Shown: positions 25,660 through 36,901, counted from the stretch's first letter. The stretch is 64,000 nt of DNA from Halomonas zincidurans B6 (GCF_000731955.1 NZ_JNCK01000001.1:1054001-1118000); one strand, 5' to 3'. Translations and numbers: made by a program. Notes: generated from the sequence alone by a model not told the origin.

Positions 25660-28386
25660 ATGTTAAACACCCTGGTGCGCAAGATGGTCGGCTCGAAAAA
25701 CGACCGTGAAGTGAAACGCATGGGCAAGCTTACCGGCGAGATCGGCGCTTTCGAGCAGAGCCTCGCGGCGTTGGCCGATGACGAGTTACGGCAACGTACG
25801 GAGCAATTGCGAGAGCGCCTCGGAGGCGGCGAAAGCCTCGACAAGTTATTGCCCGAAGCCTTTGCGTGTGTACGCGAGGCCAGCAAGCGGGTCATGGGCA
25901 TGCGCCACTTCGACGTCCAGTTGATCGGCGGGATCACCCTGCATCGGGGGCGCATCGCCGAGATGAAGACCGGCGAGGGCAAGACGCTGGTGGCCACTTT
26001 AGCGGTCTATCTCAATGCCTTGCCGAGCCGAGGCGTGCATGTGGTCACCGTCAATGATTATCTCGCACGGCGCGATGCCGAATGGATGCGTCCGCTCTAC
26101 GAATCGCTGGGCCTGACGGTTGGCGTGATCTATTCGGGACAGAGCTCCGAAGACAAGCGCGCGGCTTACGCCTGCGATATTACCTACGGAACCAACAACG
26201 AGTTCGGCTTCGATTACCTGCGCGACAACATGGCTTTCGCGCTGGGCGACAAGGTTCAGCGCGAGTTGCATTACGCGATCGTCGACGAGGTCGATTCGAT
26301 ACTTATCGATGAGGCAAGAACGCCGCTGATCATCTCGGGACCCGTCGAGGAGAACACCGATCTCTACAAGGTCGTGGATCGGCTGGCCACCGAACTCAAG
26401 CAATGCGAGGATCCCGAAGACCCCGAGAGCGGTGAGTTCAGCCTCGAAGAAAAGCAAAAGCAGGTCGAACTGACCGAGGCCGGTCACCACAAGGTGGAAG
26501 AGCTGATGCGTCGCCAAGGGCTGCTGGCCGAAGAAGATTCGCTTTACTCGGCGCAGAATCTGGGGCTGCTGCAACACATGCATTCCGCACTCCGCGCACG
26601 CCACCTTTTCCATCGGGACGTCGATTATATCGTCAGCAACGACGAGGTGGTCATCGTCGATGAGCATACCGGGCGCAGTATGCCCGGGCGTCGCTGGTCG
26701 GAAGGCCTTCATCAGGCCGTAGAAGCCAAGGAAGGCGTGGCCATCCAGAAGGAAAGCCAGACGCTGGCCTCGACGACGTTCCAGAACTATTTCAGGCTCT
26801 ATGAAAAGCTTTCGGGGATGACCGGCACGGCCGATACCGAAGCTTTCGAATTTCGCCAGATCTACGGGCTCGATGTCACGGTCATTCCGACCAACAAGCC
26901 CATCACGCGTATCGATTACAACGATCTGGTCTATCTCTCCGCCCAGGAGAAGTACGAGGCGATCATCGAGGACGTCAAGACCCAGCGTGAATCCGGCCGG
27001 CCGGTGCTGGTCGGTACGGCCTCGATCGAGACTTCCGAGCTGTTGGCGAACCTGATGAAGCGGGGAGACATCCCGCATAACGTGCTCAATGCCAAGCAAC
27101 ACCAGAGCGAAGCCGAGATCATCGCCCAGGCGGGTCGTCCCGGGGCCATCACCATTGCCACGAACATGGCGGGCCGCGGCACCGATATCGTCCTGGGGGG
27201 GAACTGGGAGGCTGAAGTCGCCAAGCTGGACAATCCCACTCAGGCGCAGATCGATGCCGCCAAGACCGAATGGCAGCAACGTCACGATGCGGTTCTGGAG
27301 GCCGGTGGGCTGCACGTCATCGGCTCCGAGCGCCATGAATCGCGGCGCATCGATAACCAGTTGCGTGGTAGGGCGGGGCGTCAGGGCGATCCCGGTTCGA
27401 CGCGTTTCTTCCTGTCGCTGGAAGACAACCTGATGCGCCTGTTCGGCTCCGAGCGGGTACAGCGCCTGATGCAGGCACTGGGGCTCGAACATGGCGAGGC
27501 GATCGAGCACAAGATGGTTTCAAACGCTGTCGAGCGGGCTCAGAAGAAGGTCGAGGGACGTAACTTCGATATTCGCAAGCAACTGCTCGAATACGACGAT
27601 GTGGCCAACGACCAGCGCCGGGTGATCTACGAGCAGCGCGATGCCATTCTCGGCGCCGATGAAGTGGCCGAGAACGTGGCAGGCATTCGCGACGAGGTCC
27701 TGGACGAAGCGATTACCGCCTACGTGCCGCCACAGAGTCTGCCCGAACAATGGGATCTGGAAGGATTGCAGCATCATCTCAAGAGCGAATTCAACCTCGA
27801 CGTGCCGCTACTCGAGTGGGCCGAGGAAGACGAACATTTCCACGAGGAACAGCTGCGCGAGCGTCTACAAAACCAGCACCGCGAGATCTATGCGGCCAAG
27901 GTCGAGGCGGTCGGGCCCGAGTTGATGCGGCGATTCGAGAAGCAGGTCATGCTGCAGGTGCTGGATACCCGCTGGAAGGAACACCTGCAATCGATGGACC
28001 ATTTGCGGCGCGGCATCCATTTGCGTGGCTATGCCCAGAAGAATCCCAAGCAGGAATACAAGCGCGAGGCCTTCGAGCTTTTCCAGAGCCTGCTGACCAA
28101 TATCAAGCATGACGTCACGCGTATCCTGAGCCATGTGCAGGTCCGTCGCCAGGAAGAGGTCGATGAATTGGAGCGACAGCGTCGCGAAACGCTCGAGCGC
28201 GAGAAGGCCTCCGCGACGCAGCAGCACGAAACGGCAGAGGACGAAGCCGAGCCGGGTGGCGGCGCGCAGGCTGAGGCCGCAGTCTCTCAGACGGTACGGC
28301 GCGAAGGGCCCAAAGTCGGACGTAACGATCCGTGCCCCTGCGGTTCCGGCAAGAAGTACAAGCAGTGTCATGGCAAGTTGGATTAA
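25660..28386 (+). CDS. secA: Preprotein translocase ATPase SecA
   Basis: A 908-residue motor of the Sec export pathway. Walker A is at 105-109 (KTGEGKTL), followed by the DEVDSILIDEARTPL segment, the preprotein cross-linking domain, the second helicase domain with NMAGRGTDIVLGG, and the helical scaffold. The C-terminus ends in the zinc-binding NDPCPCGSGKKYKQCHGK that contacts SecB and the ribosome. The small SecM-like ORF ends 84 bases upstream. Confidence 0.99.
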   Translation: MLNTLVRKMVGSKNDREVKRMGKLTGEIGAFEQSLAALADDELRQRTEQLRERLGGGESLDKLLPEAFACVREASKRVMGMRHFDVQLIGGITLHRGRIAEMKTGEGKTLVATLAVYLNALPSRGVHVVTVNDYLARRDAEWMRPLYESLGLTVGVIYSGQSSEDKRAAYACDITYGTNNEFGFDYLRDNMAFALGDKVQRELHYAIVDEVDSILIDEARTPLIISGPVEENTDLYKVVDRLATELKQCEDPEDPESGEFSLEEKQKQVELTEAGHHKVEELMRRQGLLAEEDSLYSAQNLGLLQHMHSALRARHLFHRDVDYIVSNDEVVIVDEHTGRSMPGRRWSEGLHQAVEAKEGVAIQKESQTLASTTFQNYFRLYEKLSGMTGTADTEAFEFRQIYGLDVTVIPTNKPITRIDYNDLVYLSAQEKYEAIIEDVKTQRESGRPVLVGTASIETSELLANLMKRGDIPHNVLNAKQHQSEAEIIAQAGRPGAITIATNMAGRGTDIVLGGNWEAEVAKLDNPTQAQIDAAKTEWQQRHDAVLEAGGLHVIGSERHESRRIDNQLRGRAGRQGDPGSTRFFLSLEDNLMRLFGSERVQRLMQALGLEHGEAIEHKMVSNAVERAQKKVEGRNFDIRKQLLEYDDVANDQRRVIYEQRDAILGADEVAENVAGIRDEVLDEAITAYVPPQSLPEQWDLEGLQHHLKSEFNLDVPLLEWAEEDEHFHEEQLRERLQNQHREIYAAKVEAVGPELMRRFEKQVMLQVLDTRWKEHLQSMDHLRRGIHLRGYAQKNPKQEYKREAFELFQSLLTNIKHDVTRILSHVQVRRQEEVDELERQRRETLEREKASATQQHETAEDEAEPGGGAQAEAAVSQTVRREGPKVGRNDPCPCGSGKKYKQCHGKLD

Positions 28387-28401
28387 CCGCGAGCGTGTTT
28401 A

Positions 28402-28423
28402 ACGGCGGCCGCACGGCCGCCGT
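28402..28423. other. GC-rich hairpin between secA and argJ
   Basis: ACGGCGGCCG at 28402-28411 and CGGCCGCCGT at 28414-28423 form a perfect inverted repeat with almost no loop. No T run follows on either strand. It may act as an mRNA end-stabilising structure or a Rho-dependent end. Confidence 0.5.
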
Positions 28424-28456
28424 AGCCCGCACCACATCGGTTCAGGAGGCTAGCGG

Positions 28457-29671
28457 ATGGCGGTAGGCGAAGCAATCTTCCCGCAGATGCCGGCTATTGC
28501 CGGGATCCGGCTCGGTACGGCACAGGCGGGGATCAAGAAGGCGGGGCGCCGCGACGTCCTGATAATCGAAGTGCCGGAACAGGCGCGAGTCGCCGGTGTC
28601 TTCACGCGCAACGCATTCTGCGCTGCACCGGTGCATGTCGCCAAACGCCATTTGCAGCATGGCGCGAGCCGCTATCTGTTGGTCAATACCGGCAATGCCA
28701 ATGCCGGCACCGGCATGCAGGGCATGCAGGACGCCCAGGCCTGTTGCGATGCCTTGGCGGCGCTCACCCATGTGGCCAGCCAGAGTGTCCTGCCGTTCTC
28801 CACCGGTGTGATTGGCGAACGGCTACCTGTCGAGCGCCTCTGCAACAGCCTTTCCGAAGCCTTGACGAACCTGGGCGATTCGGCTGTCGCCTGGGAGCTT
28901 GCCGGCCAGGCCATCCTGACCACCGATACGCGCCCCAAGGGGGCTACTGCGACGTGTAACGTCAATGGTCAGATGGTGACCATCAACGGCATCGCCAAGG
29001 GCTCCGGGATGATCAAGCCGAACATGGCCACCATGCTGGCCTTTGTGGCTACCGATGCCGAAATCGAGACGGCGTTGCTCGAGAGATTGCTGCGAGATAG
29101 CGTGGATCGCAGCTTCAACTGCATTACCGTCGACAGCGATACGTCAACCAACGATGCCTGCATGTTGATCGCTACTGGCGAGGGGCCTCGCATCGCTGGC
29201 GAGGAGTCCATCGCTGTCTTTCGCGACGCGCTGGATAGGCTCACGCGGGAGCTTGCCCAAGCAATCATCCGTGACGGCGAGGGAGCGACCAAGTTCGTCA
29301 CGCTGGACGTGCAAGGCGCAAGGTCCCGCGACGAGGCCTTGAATGTGGCTTTTACCGTGGCGCATTCGCCCCTGGTCAAGACCGCCCTATACGCTTCGGA
29401 TGCCAACTGGGGACGTATTCTGGCGGCAGTCGGTCGTGCACCGGTCGAAGACTTCGACGTCGAGCGCGTGACCATAGACCTGGGCGAAGTGCGACTGGTG
29501 GAAGCGGGAGAGCGGGTTCCCGGCTACACCGAAAAAGCGGGAAGCGCGGTAATGACGCGCGACGAGATCGACATTCGTATTCACCTGGGACGCGGCGAGG
29601 CTTCGGCGACAGTATGGACGTCCGATTTGTCGCATGACTACGTTTCGATCAACGCCGATTATCGCAGCTAG
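28457..29671 (+). CDS. argJ: Bifunctional glutamate N-acetyltransferase / amino-acid acetyltransferase
   Basis: A 404-residue self-cleaving enzyme of arginine synthesis that recycles the acetyl group from N-acetylornithine to glutamate. The cleavage site and catalytic Thr lie in GSGMIKPNMATMLAF, between Ala and Thr. Other conserved parts are RDVLIIEVPEQARVAGVFT, TNDACMLIATGEG and ASDANWGRILAAVGR. ATG 28457 follows a CAGGAGGCTAG binding site. secA lies upstream, as in many Halomonas- and Pseudomonas-like genomes. Confidence 0.97.
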   Translation: MAVGEAIFPQMPAIAGIRLGTAQAGIKKAGRRDVLIIEVPEQARVAGVFTRNAFCAAPVHVAKRHLQHGASRYLLVNTGNANAGTGMQGMQDAQACCDALAALTHVASQSVLPFSTGVIGERLPVERLCNSLSEALTNLGDSAVAWELAGQAILTTDTRPKGATATCNVNGQMVTINGIAKGSGMIKPNMATMLAFVATDAEIETALLERLLRDSVDRSFNCITVDSDTSTNDACMLIATGEGPRIAGEESIAVFRDALDRLTRELAQAIIRDGEGATKFVTLDVQGARSRDEALNVAFTVAHSPLVKTALYASDANWGRILAAVGRAPVEDFDVERVTIDLGEVRLVEAGERVPGYTEKAGSAVMTRDEIDIRIHLGRGEASATVWTSDLSHDYVSINADYRS

Positions 29672-29694
29672 TCGCGATCGAAGCTTCAGAATGA

Positions 29695-29716
29695 GCGAGT
29701 TCTCTCATGAACTCGC
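29695..29716. other. Hairpin between argJ and the Nudix/ThiE gene
   Basis: GCGAGTTC (29695-29702) and GAACTCGC (29709-29716) pair across a 6-nt loop. No T run is present. Confidence 0.4.
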
Positions 29717-29747
29717 GCCAGTAACGTGACAAGGGTAATAAGGCAAC

Positions 29748-30695
29748 ATGATCAAGCGACGGGTGCACGTGGCGGCTGCCGCCATCTTCAGTGATGACGG
29801 CCAGGAAGTACTGCTTGCCAGGCGGCCCTCTACGGTCGATCAAGGTGGGTTGTGGGAATTTCCCGGTGGCAAGCTGGCTCCTTACGAGACAGGCTTCGTG
29901 GCCCTGCAACGTGAACTGTACGAGGAATTGGGCCTCACGATCGATCGAGCGCAGCCCTTGATCCGTGTCCATCATGAATATCCGGACAAGCACATTCTGC
30001 TCGATGTCTGGCAGGTAGGTGACTTCAGTGGCGAACCCTATGGACGGGAGGGGCAAGCCGTGCGCTGGGTGAAGCTCGACGAGCTGTTCAACTATCCATT
30101 CCCGGCGGCCAACTTGCCTATTCTGCGGGCCGTGATGCTGCCTACCGAATATTTGATCAGCGCCGAAGAGGCTGACGATGGGGTCTTTTTGAACAAGCTG
30201 GAGCGGGCGCTGCAGGAAGACGGCCTTCGCCTCGTCCAACTGCGGGCCAAGACCCTGGATCACGAAGACTACGTGCAGCGTGCCGAGCAGGCACTTGCCC
30301 TGTGTCGCAGGTTCAGTGCTCGCCTGCTGCTCAATGGCGAGCCCGAATTGCTCAAGCTTGTCGACGCCGATGGCATTCACTTGACCAGCGATCGCCTGAT
30401 GACCCTCGATCGCCGGCCCATCGTGCAGGGTAAGTGGCTTTCTGCGTCAACTCACAATGCCCAGCAACTCGATCATGCTGCGCATATCGGTTGTGACTTC
30501 GTCACGCTTTCGCCCTTGCGCACGACCCCGACGCACCCCGACGCAACACCGCTTGGCTGGCATGACTTCCAGCAGCTGGTGGAGCCGGCCGGCATGCCGG
30601 TTTTTGCGCTTGGCGGCATGACTCGCCACGATGCCAACCATGCAAGGGCGGTGGGCGCTCAAGGTATCGCATCAATACGTGACTTCTGGCAGTAG
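29748..30695 (+). CDS. Nudix hydrolase fused to thiamine-phosphate-synthase-like domain
   Basis: A 315-residue two-domain protein. Residues 1 to about 130 are a MutT-type Nudix domain with a complete Nudix box (GGKLAPYETGFVALQRELYEEL), similar to 8-oxo-dGTP diphosphatases. Residues about 145-315 resemble ThiE/TenI (RLVQLRAKTLDHEDY, LLLNGEPELLKLVDADGIHL, PVFALGGMTRHDA). This fusion is widespread next to argJ/secA in gammaproteobacteria. The N-terminal half likely sanitises oxidised nucleotides; the role of the ThiE-like half is not settled. A terminator was not found before the rRNA operon leader. Confidence 0.92.
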   Translation: MIKRRVHVAAAAIFSDDGQEVLLARRPSTVDQGGLWEFPGGKLAPYETGFVALQRELYEELGLTIDRAQPLIRVHHEYPDKHILLDVWQVGDFSGEPYGREGQAVRWVKLDELFNYPFPAANLPILRAVMLPTEYLISAEEADDGVFLNKLERALQEDGLRLVQLRAKTLDHEDYVQRAEQALALCRRFSARLLLNGEPELLKLVDADGIHLTSDRLMTLDRRPIVQGKWLSASTHNAQQLDHAAHIGCDFVTLSPLRTTPTHPDATPLGWHDFQQLVEPAGMPVFALGGMTRHDANHARAVGAQGIASIRDFWQ

Positions 30696-30793
30696 TGAGG
30701 GGGCAGTGAGATAAGCGCGGCAAGTGCTTTGAATGTGGTCTTTCGTGCCGATGCAGGTCAGAAGGACTAAACTAAAAATTCTGGTCAGCCCCC

Positions 30794-30822
30794 TTGCGTT
30801 CGCCGCCATCGATCCGTAAAGT
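30794..30822 (+). promoter_or_regulatory. rRNA operon promoter, upstream
   Basis: TTGCGT (30794-30799) and TAAAGT (30817-30822) with a 17-base spacer, about 300 bases before 16S rRNA. An AT-rich stretch lies just upstream, as for an UP element. Confidence 0.55.
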
Positions 30823-30871
30823 ACGCATCCGCTGTCGACGACGCACAGCGCTGCCGCGGCGAACGGCGCGC

Positions 30872-30899
30872 TTGACAGCGCGGCCCGACTCGGTAGAAT
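30872..30899 (+). promoter_or_regulatory. rRNA operon promoter, downstream
   Basis: A perfect TTGACA (30872-30877) and TAGAAT (30894-30899) with a 16-base, GC-rich spacer. This is the stronger of the two candidate rrn promoters. Confidence 0.75.
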
Positions 30900-30956
30900 A
30901 CGCCTTCCTCGCAGGGCGCTGACGAGCCACCCGGTGGCGCGCCAGCACAGCGAGAC

Positions 30957-30968
30957 GCTCTTTAACAA
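30957..30968 (+). promoter_or_regulatory. boxA antitermination site, 16S leader
   Basis: GCTCTTTAACAA matches the bacterial rrn boxA bound by NusB/S10. Confidence 0.9.
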
Positions 30969-30969
30969 T

Positions 30970-30985
30970 CGATCAGGTAATTCAT
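30970..30985 (+). other. 5' arm of the 16S RNase III processing stem
   Basis: CGATCAGGTAATTCAT is the exact reverse complement of ATGAATTACCTGATCG at 32712-32727. The 16-bp duplex closes the 16S precursor. Confidence 0.85.
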
Positions 30986-31119
30986 GTGGGCGCTTGTCCG
31001 ATACGCGGTGACAAGTCACCAAGTATCAAGGCAAGCGACTCGTCAGAGATCTTCGGATCTTGTTGAGAACGTTTGACCCTTGAGCCAAGTTTGGTCCGCT
31101 CAACGGACCGTATGATTTT

Positions 31120-32677
<1,558 letters not shown>

Positions 32678-32711
32678 ATCGACGCGTCATCGCGTTCGGT
32701 CAGCGCTCACA

Positions 32712-32727
32712 ATGAATTACCTGATCG
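32712..32727 (+). other. 3' arm of the 16S RNase III processing stem
   Basis: Pairs over 16 bp with 30970-30985. Confidence 0.85.
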
Positions 32728-32770
32728 GCCAGAGCAACGACTGTTTGGGTTGAGACCCAGCGTGACCATT

Positions 32771-32852
<82 letters not shown>

Positions 32853-32855
32853 GCA

Positions 32856-32945
32856 AAGCTGTAAGCTTGAAGCTATAAGCTGTAAGAAAATCCCTGAAGT
32901 CTTGGGTGGGTTTCTTAAAGCTTACGGCTTACCGCTTAAAGCTAG
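32856..32945. repeat. AAGCT-type repeats forming an inverted array in the rRNA spacer
   Basis: Copies of AGCTGTAAGC / AGCTATAAGC (32857-32885) are followed by oppositely oriented relatives (TTAAAGCTTACGGCTTACCG around 32914-32935). The two halves can fold back on one another between the two tRNAs. Confidence 0.6.
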
Positions 32946-32951
32946 TGTTCA

Positions 32952-33027
32952 GGGGCCTTAGCTCAGCTGGGAGAGCGCCTGCCTTGCACGCAGGAGGTCA
33001 CCGGTTCGATCCCGGTAGGCTCCACCA
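32952..33027 (+). tRNA. tRNA-Ala (TGC)
   Basis: 76 nt with CCA encoded. Acceptor GGGGCCT pairs with AGGCTCC including one G-U. The anticodon stem-loop CTGCC-TTGCACG-CAGG gives anticodon TGC, and the T loop is TTCGATC. It is the second spacer tRNA in the usual Ile-Ala order. Confidence 0.97.
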
Positions 33028-33029
33028 GC

Positions 33030-33066
33030 ACAAGCTATAAGCTATAAGCTATAAGCTATAAGCTGT
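33030..33066. repeat. Tandem 7-bp repeats (AAGCTAT) in the spacer
   Basis: Five near-perfect tandem copies of AAGCTAT/AAGCTGT directly after tRNA-Ala, with a related inverted stretch (AGAGCTTACCGCTTAGGGC near 33141-33160) further on. Confidence 0.75.
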
Positions 33067-33172
33067 CAGCAACAGCCAGTCAAACAGTCTCCCGTTAGCG
33101 CTAAGCTATAGGCTTTGACGACACCCTGCGGTGTTGACTCAGAGCTTACCGCTTAGGGCTTATGGCTCTAAC

Positions 33173-33185
33173 TGCTCTTTAACAA
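33173..33185 (+). promoter_or_regulatory. boxA antitermination site, 23S leader
   Basis: TGCTCTTTAACAA, the second boxA, before 23S rRNA. Confidence 0.9.
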
Positions 33186-33802
33186 TGTGAATCAAGCTGA
33201 CAAATTTGAGATACGACTCAAGCGTATCCGGCAATTGTCGTGTGAAATCGCACCAGACCCCTTGGGGTTATAGGGTCAAGCGATTAAGCGCATACGGTGG
33301 ATGCCTAGGCAGCCAGAGGCGATGAAAGACGTGGAAGCCTGCGATAAGGCTCGGTGAGGTGGCAAACGACCTGTGACCCGGGCATGTCTGAATGGGGAAA
33401 CCCACCCAGCACAAGCTGGGTATCCCACCCTGAATCCATAGGGGTGGGAGGCGAACCGGGGGAACTGAAACATCTAAGTACCCCGAGGAAAAGAAATCAA
33501 CCGAGATTCCCCCAGTAGCGGCGAGCGACCGGGGAGCAGCCCTTAAGCGTCATGATTGATAGGCGAACGCGTTGGGAAGCGCGGCCATAGCGGGTGATAG
33601 CCCCGTAGCCGAAATCCGAGTGACGTGAAATCGAGTAAGTCGGGGCACGAGAAACCTTGACTGAAGACGGGGGGACCATCCTCCAAGGCTAAATACTCCT
33701 GGCTGACCGATAGTGAACCAGTACCGTGAGGGAAAGGCGAAAAGAACCCCGGCGAGGGGAGTGAAATAGATCCTGAAACCGTATGCGTACAAGCAGTGGG
33801 AG

Positions 33803-33915
33803 CCCCATCACTAAGCTTCTTCGTGATGTGGACCTGTCATGGCGTCCGCTTGGCGGTTAACGTTGCCTGCAACGTTCAACCGCACCAATCGAGCAGAGGT
33901 GGCTTAGTGATGGGG
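33803..33915 (+). other. 23S rRNA helix 25 intervening sequence
   Basis: CCCCATCACTAAGC (33803-33816) pairs perfectly with GCTTAGTGATGGGG (33902-33915). Inside is a second hairpin, AACGTTGC/GCAACGTT (33859-33876). It replaces the short helix 25 between GTGGGAG and GACCGCGTACC. Helix 25 is a classic site of RNase III-excised intervening sequences. Confidence 0.85.
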
Positions 33916-34525
33916 TGACCGCGTACCTTTTGTATAATGGGTCAGCGACTTATATTCAGTGGCGAGCTTAACCGCGTAGGGGAGGCGTAGGGAAACCGAG
34001 TCTTAACAGGGCGATGAGTCGCTGGATATAGACCCGAAACCGGGCGATCTATCCATGGCCAGGGTGAAGGTTGAGTAACATCAACTGGAGGCCCGAACCC
34101 AAGTATGTTGAAAAATGCTGGGATGAGCTGTGGATCGGAGTGAAAGGCTAATCAAGCTCGGAGATAGCTGGTTCTCCTCGAAAGCTATTTAGGTAGCGCC
34201 TCACGTATCACCGCCGGGGGTAGAGCACTGTTTCGGCTAGGGGCCCATCCCGGGTTACCAAACCGAGGCAAACTCCGAATACCGGTGAGTGCAGCGTGGG
34301 AGACACACAGCGGGTGCTAACGTCCGTTGTGAAAAGGGAAACAACCCAGACCGTCAGCTAAGGTCCCGAAATCCTGGTTAAGTGGGAAACGAGGTGGGAA
34401 GGCTTAGACAGCTAGGAGGTTGGCTTAGAAGCAGCCATCCTTTAAAGAAAGCGTAATAGCTCACTAGTCGAGTCGGCCTGCGCGGAAGATGTAACGGGGC
34501 TAAACCAGGTACCGAAGCTACGGGT

Positions 34526-34646
34526 ATGCCTGCATCACTTAAGGCTATTCGCTTACGCGAGTGAAACGAGCGAACGCGTCCCACGAACGGTGAGTGGGTG
34601 TGCGCGCGGACATTGGCGTAACGAGTGGGTTTAAGGATGCAGGCAT
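34526..34646 (+). other. 23S rRNA helix 45 intervening sequence
   Basis: ATGCCTGCATC (34526-34536) pairs with GATGCAGGCAT (34636-34646), and CTTAA (34538-34542) with TTAAG (34631-34635). The insert sits between ACCGAAGCT and TAGAGGAGCG, the normal position of helix 45, the second classic intervening-sequence site. Confidence 0.85.
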
Positions 34647-35289
34647 GCGGTAGAGGAGCGTCGTGTACGCCGATGAAGGTTCGTTGAGAAGCGAGCTGGA
34701 GGTATCACGAGTGCGAATGCTGACATGAGTAACGACAAGGGATGTGAAAACCATCCCCGCCGGAAGACCCAGGGTTTCTGTTCGACGTCAATCGGAGCAG
34801 AGTGAGTCGGCCCCTAAGGCGAGGCCGAAAGGCGTAGTCGATGGGAAACGGGTTAATATTCCCGTACCTCACGTGATTGCGATGGGGGGACGAAGAAGGC
34901 TAGGTGAGCCGGGCGTTGGTTGCCCCGGTGAAAGTGTGTAGGCAAGTGACTCAGGTAAATCCGGGTCGCTCTTTCAAAGAGACTGCCGAGACACGAGACG
35001 AACAGGCCACGGCCTGGAAGTCATTGATGCCACGCTTCCAAGAAAAGCCTCTAAGCTTCAGATCACGTGAGACCGTACCCCAAACCGACACAGGTGGTCA
35101 GGGTGAGAATCCTAAGGCGCTTGAGAGAACTCGGGTGAAGGAACTAGGCAAAATGGTGCCGTAACTTCGGGAGAAGGCACGCCGGCGTTAGGTGAACACC
35201 CTTGCGGTGGGAGCCGAAGCCGGTCGAAGAGTCCAGGTGGCTGCAACTGTTTATTAAAAACACAGCACTCTGCTAACGCGTAAGCGGAC

Positions 35290-35324
<35 letters not shown>

Positions 35325-35359
35325 TAAGTGATGGTGTTAGCGCTTGCGCGAAGCTCTTG

Positions 35360-35457
<98 letters not shown>

Positions 35458-35881
35458 GGCCACGCTGTCTCCACCCGAGACTCAGTGAAATTGAAATCGC
35501 CGTGAAGATGCGGTGTACCCGCGGCTAGACGGAAAGACCCCGTGAACCTTTACTATAGCTTCACACGGGACGCTGATGTTGCTTGTGTAGGATAGCTGGG
35601 AGGCTAGGAAACCCGGACGCCAGTTCGGGTGGAGCCACCCTTGAAATACCAGCCTGGCATCATTGGCGTTCTAACTTGGCACCGTGATCCGGTGTGAGGA
35701 CAGTGTGTGGTGGGTAGTTTGACTGGGGCGGTCTCCTCCCAAAGCGTAACGGAGGAGCACGAAGGTACCCTCAGCACGGTTGGAAATCGTGCAGTGAGTG
35801 CAAGAGCATAAGGGTGCTTAACTGCGAGACAGACACGTCGAGCAGATACGAAAGTAGGTTCTAGTGATCCGGTGGTTCTGC

Positions 35882-35935
<54 letters not shown>

Positions 35936-35964
35936 ACCGCCCAAGAGTTCACATCGACGGCGGT

Positions 35965-36007
<43 letters not shown>

Positions 36008-36009
36008 TC

Positions 36010-36042
<33 letters not shown>

Positions 36043-36208
36043 TGGTACGCGAGCTGGGTTTAGAACGTCGTGAGACAGTTCGGTCCCTATCTGCCGTGGG
36101 CGTCGGAAGTTTGAGAAGGGCTGCTCCTAGTACGAGAGGACCGGAGTGGACGCACCGCTGGTGTTCCGGTTGTCATGCCAATGGCATTGCCGGGTAGCTA
36201 TGTGCGGA

Positions 36209-36244
<36 letters not shown>

Positions 36245-36517
36245 CCTTCAAGATGAGACTTCCCTGGGGCCTTGCGCCCCCTGAAGGACCCTCGAAGACG
36301 ACGAGGTTGATAGGCGCGGTGTGGACGTGCGGCAACGCATTGAGCTAACGCGTACTAATGGTCCGTGAGGCTTGACCCTATAACACCCAAGGGGCCTGAT
36401 GGCCCATGGGCGAGAACGCACGACGGATACGCGAGTCGCCTCGAAAAACTGTCAGCTTGATTTGCCTTGTTCAAGACCAGGTAGCGGGGCGTTGCCACGG
36501 CAGCGTGCCCCCAGTTA

Positions 36518-36635
36518 CGCCTGACGACCATAGCGAGCGGGTCCCACCTGACCCCATGCCGAACTCAGCCGTGAAACCGCTCAGCGCCGATGGTAGTGTG
36601 GGGCTTCCCCATGCGAGAGTAGGTCATCGTCAGGC
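36518..36635 (+). rRNA. rrf: 5S ribosomal RNA
   Basis: About 118 nt. GCCTGACGACC at the 5' end pairs with the 3' CGTCAGGC, and the internal CCGAACTCAG and GGTAGTGTGGGG segments are typical. It follows 23S by about 140 bases. Confidence 0.96.
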
Positions 36636-36644
36636 ATCTTCATG

Positions 36645-36678
36645 AAAAGCCCCCGGGACACCCCGGGGGCTTTTTTTT
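36645..36678 (+). terminator. Terminator of the rRNA operon
   Basis: A 10-bp GC-rich stem (AGCCCCCGGG / CCCGGGGGCT) is followed by eight T residues, directly after 5S rRNA. Confidence 0.95.
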
Positions 36679-36901
36679 GTGGGTGCGCGAGAAAGCTGGG
36701 GCGCGATAGCGGTGGGTCGTGTCCTTCCCGCCCGTGAATGTTTTCTCGCTCACGTCAGGATTTGAGCCATCACAAAAAAACGCCGAGGCTGAGCGCTGGT
36801 TACCGGATTTTCCCGCCATCCAAGACGCAAGGCGGCAAAATCGGGATAATGGTTGACTCCCCGCCTATAGCGCGCCGAAAGTCACCAACCCGGCTCAGTT
36901 C

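Noticed and set aside
25999..27510. 503-codon minus-strand open frame inside secA
   Set aside because: Shadow of secA codon bias; no recognisable protein features.
33030..33066. Tandem repeats as a CRISPR array
   Set aside because: Units are 7 bp without spacers and there are no cas genes.
36406..36645. 79-codon open frame covering 5S rRNA, and other frames within the rRNA genes
   Set aside because: They lie in structural RNA with no coding evidence.
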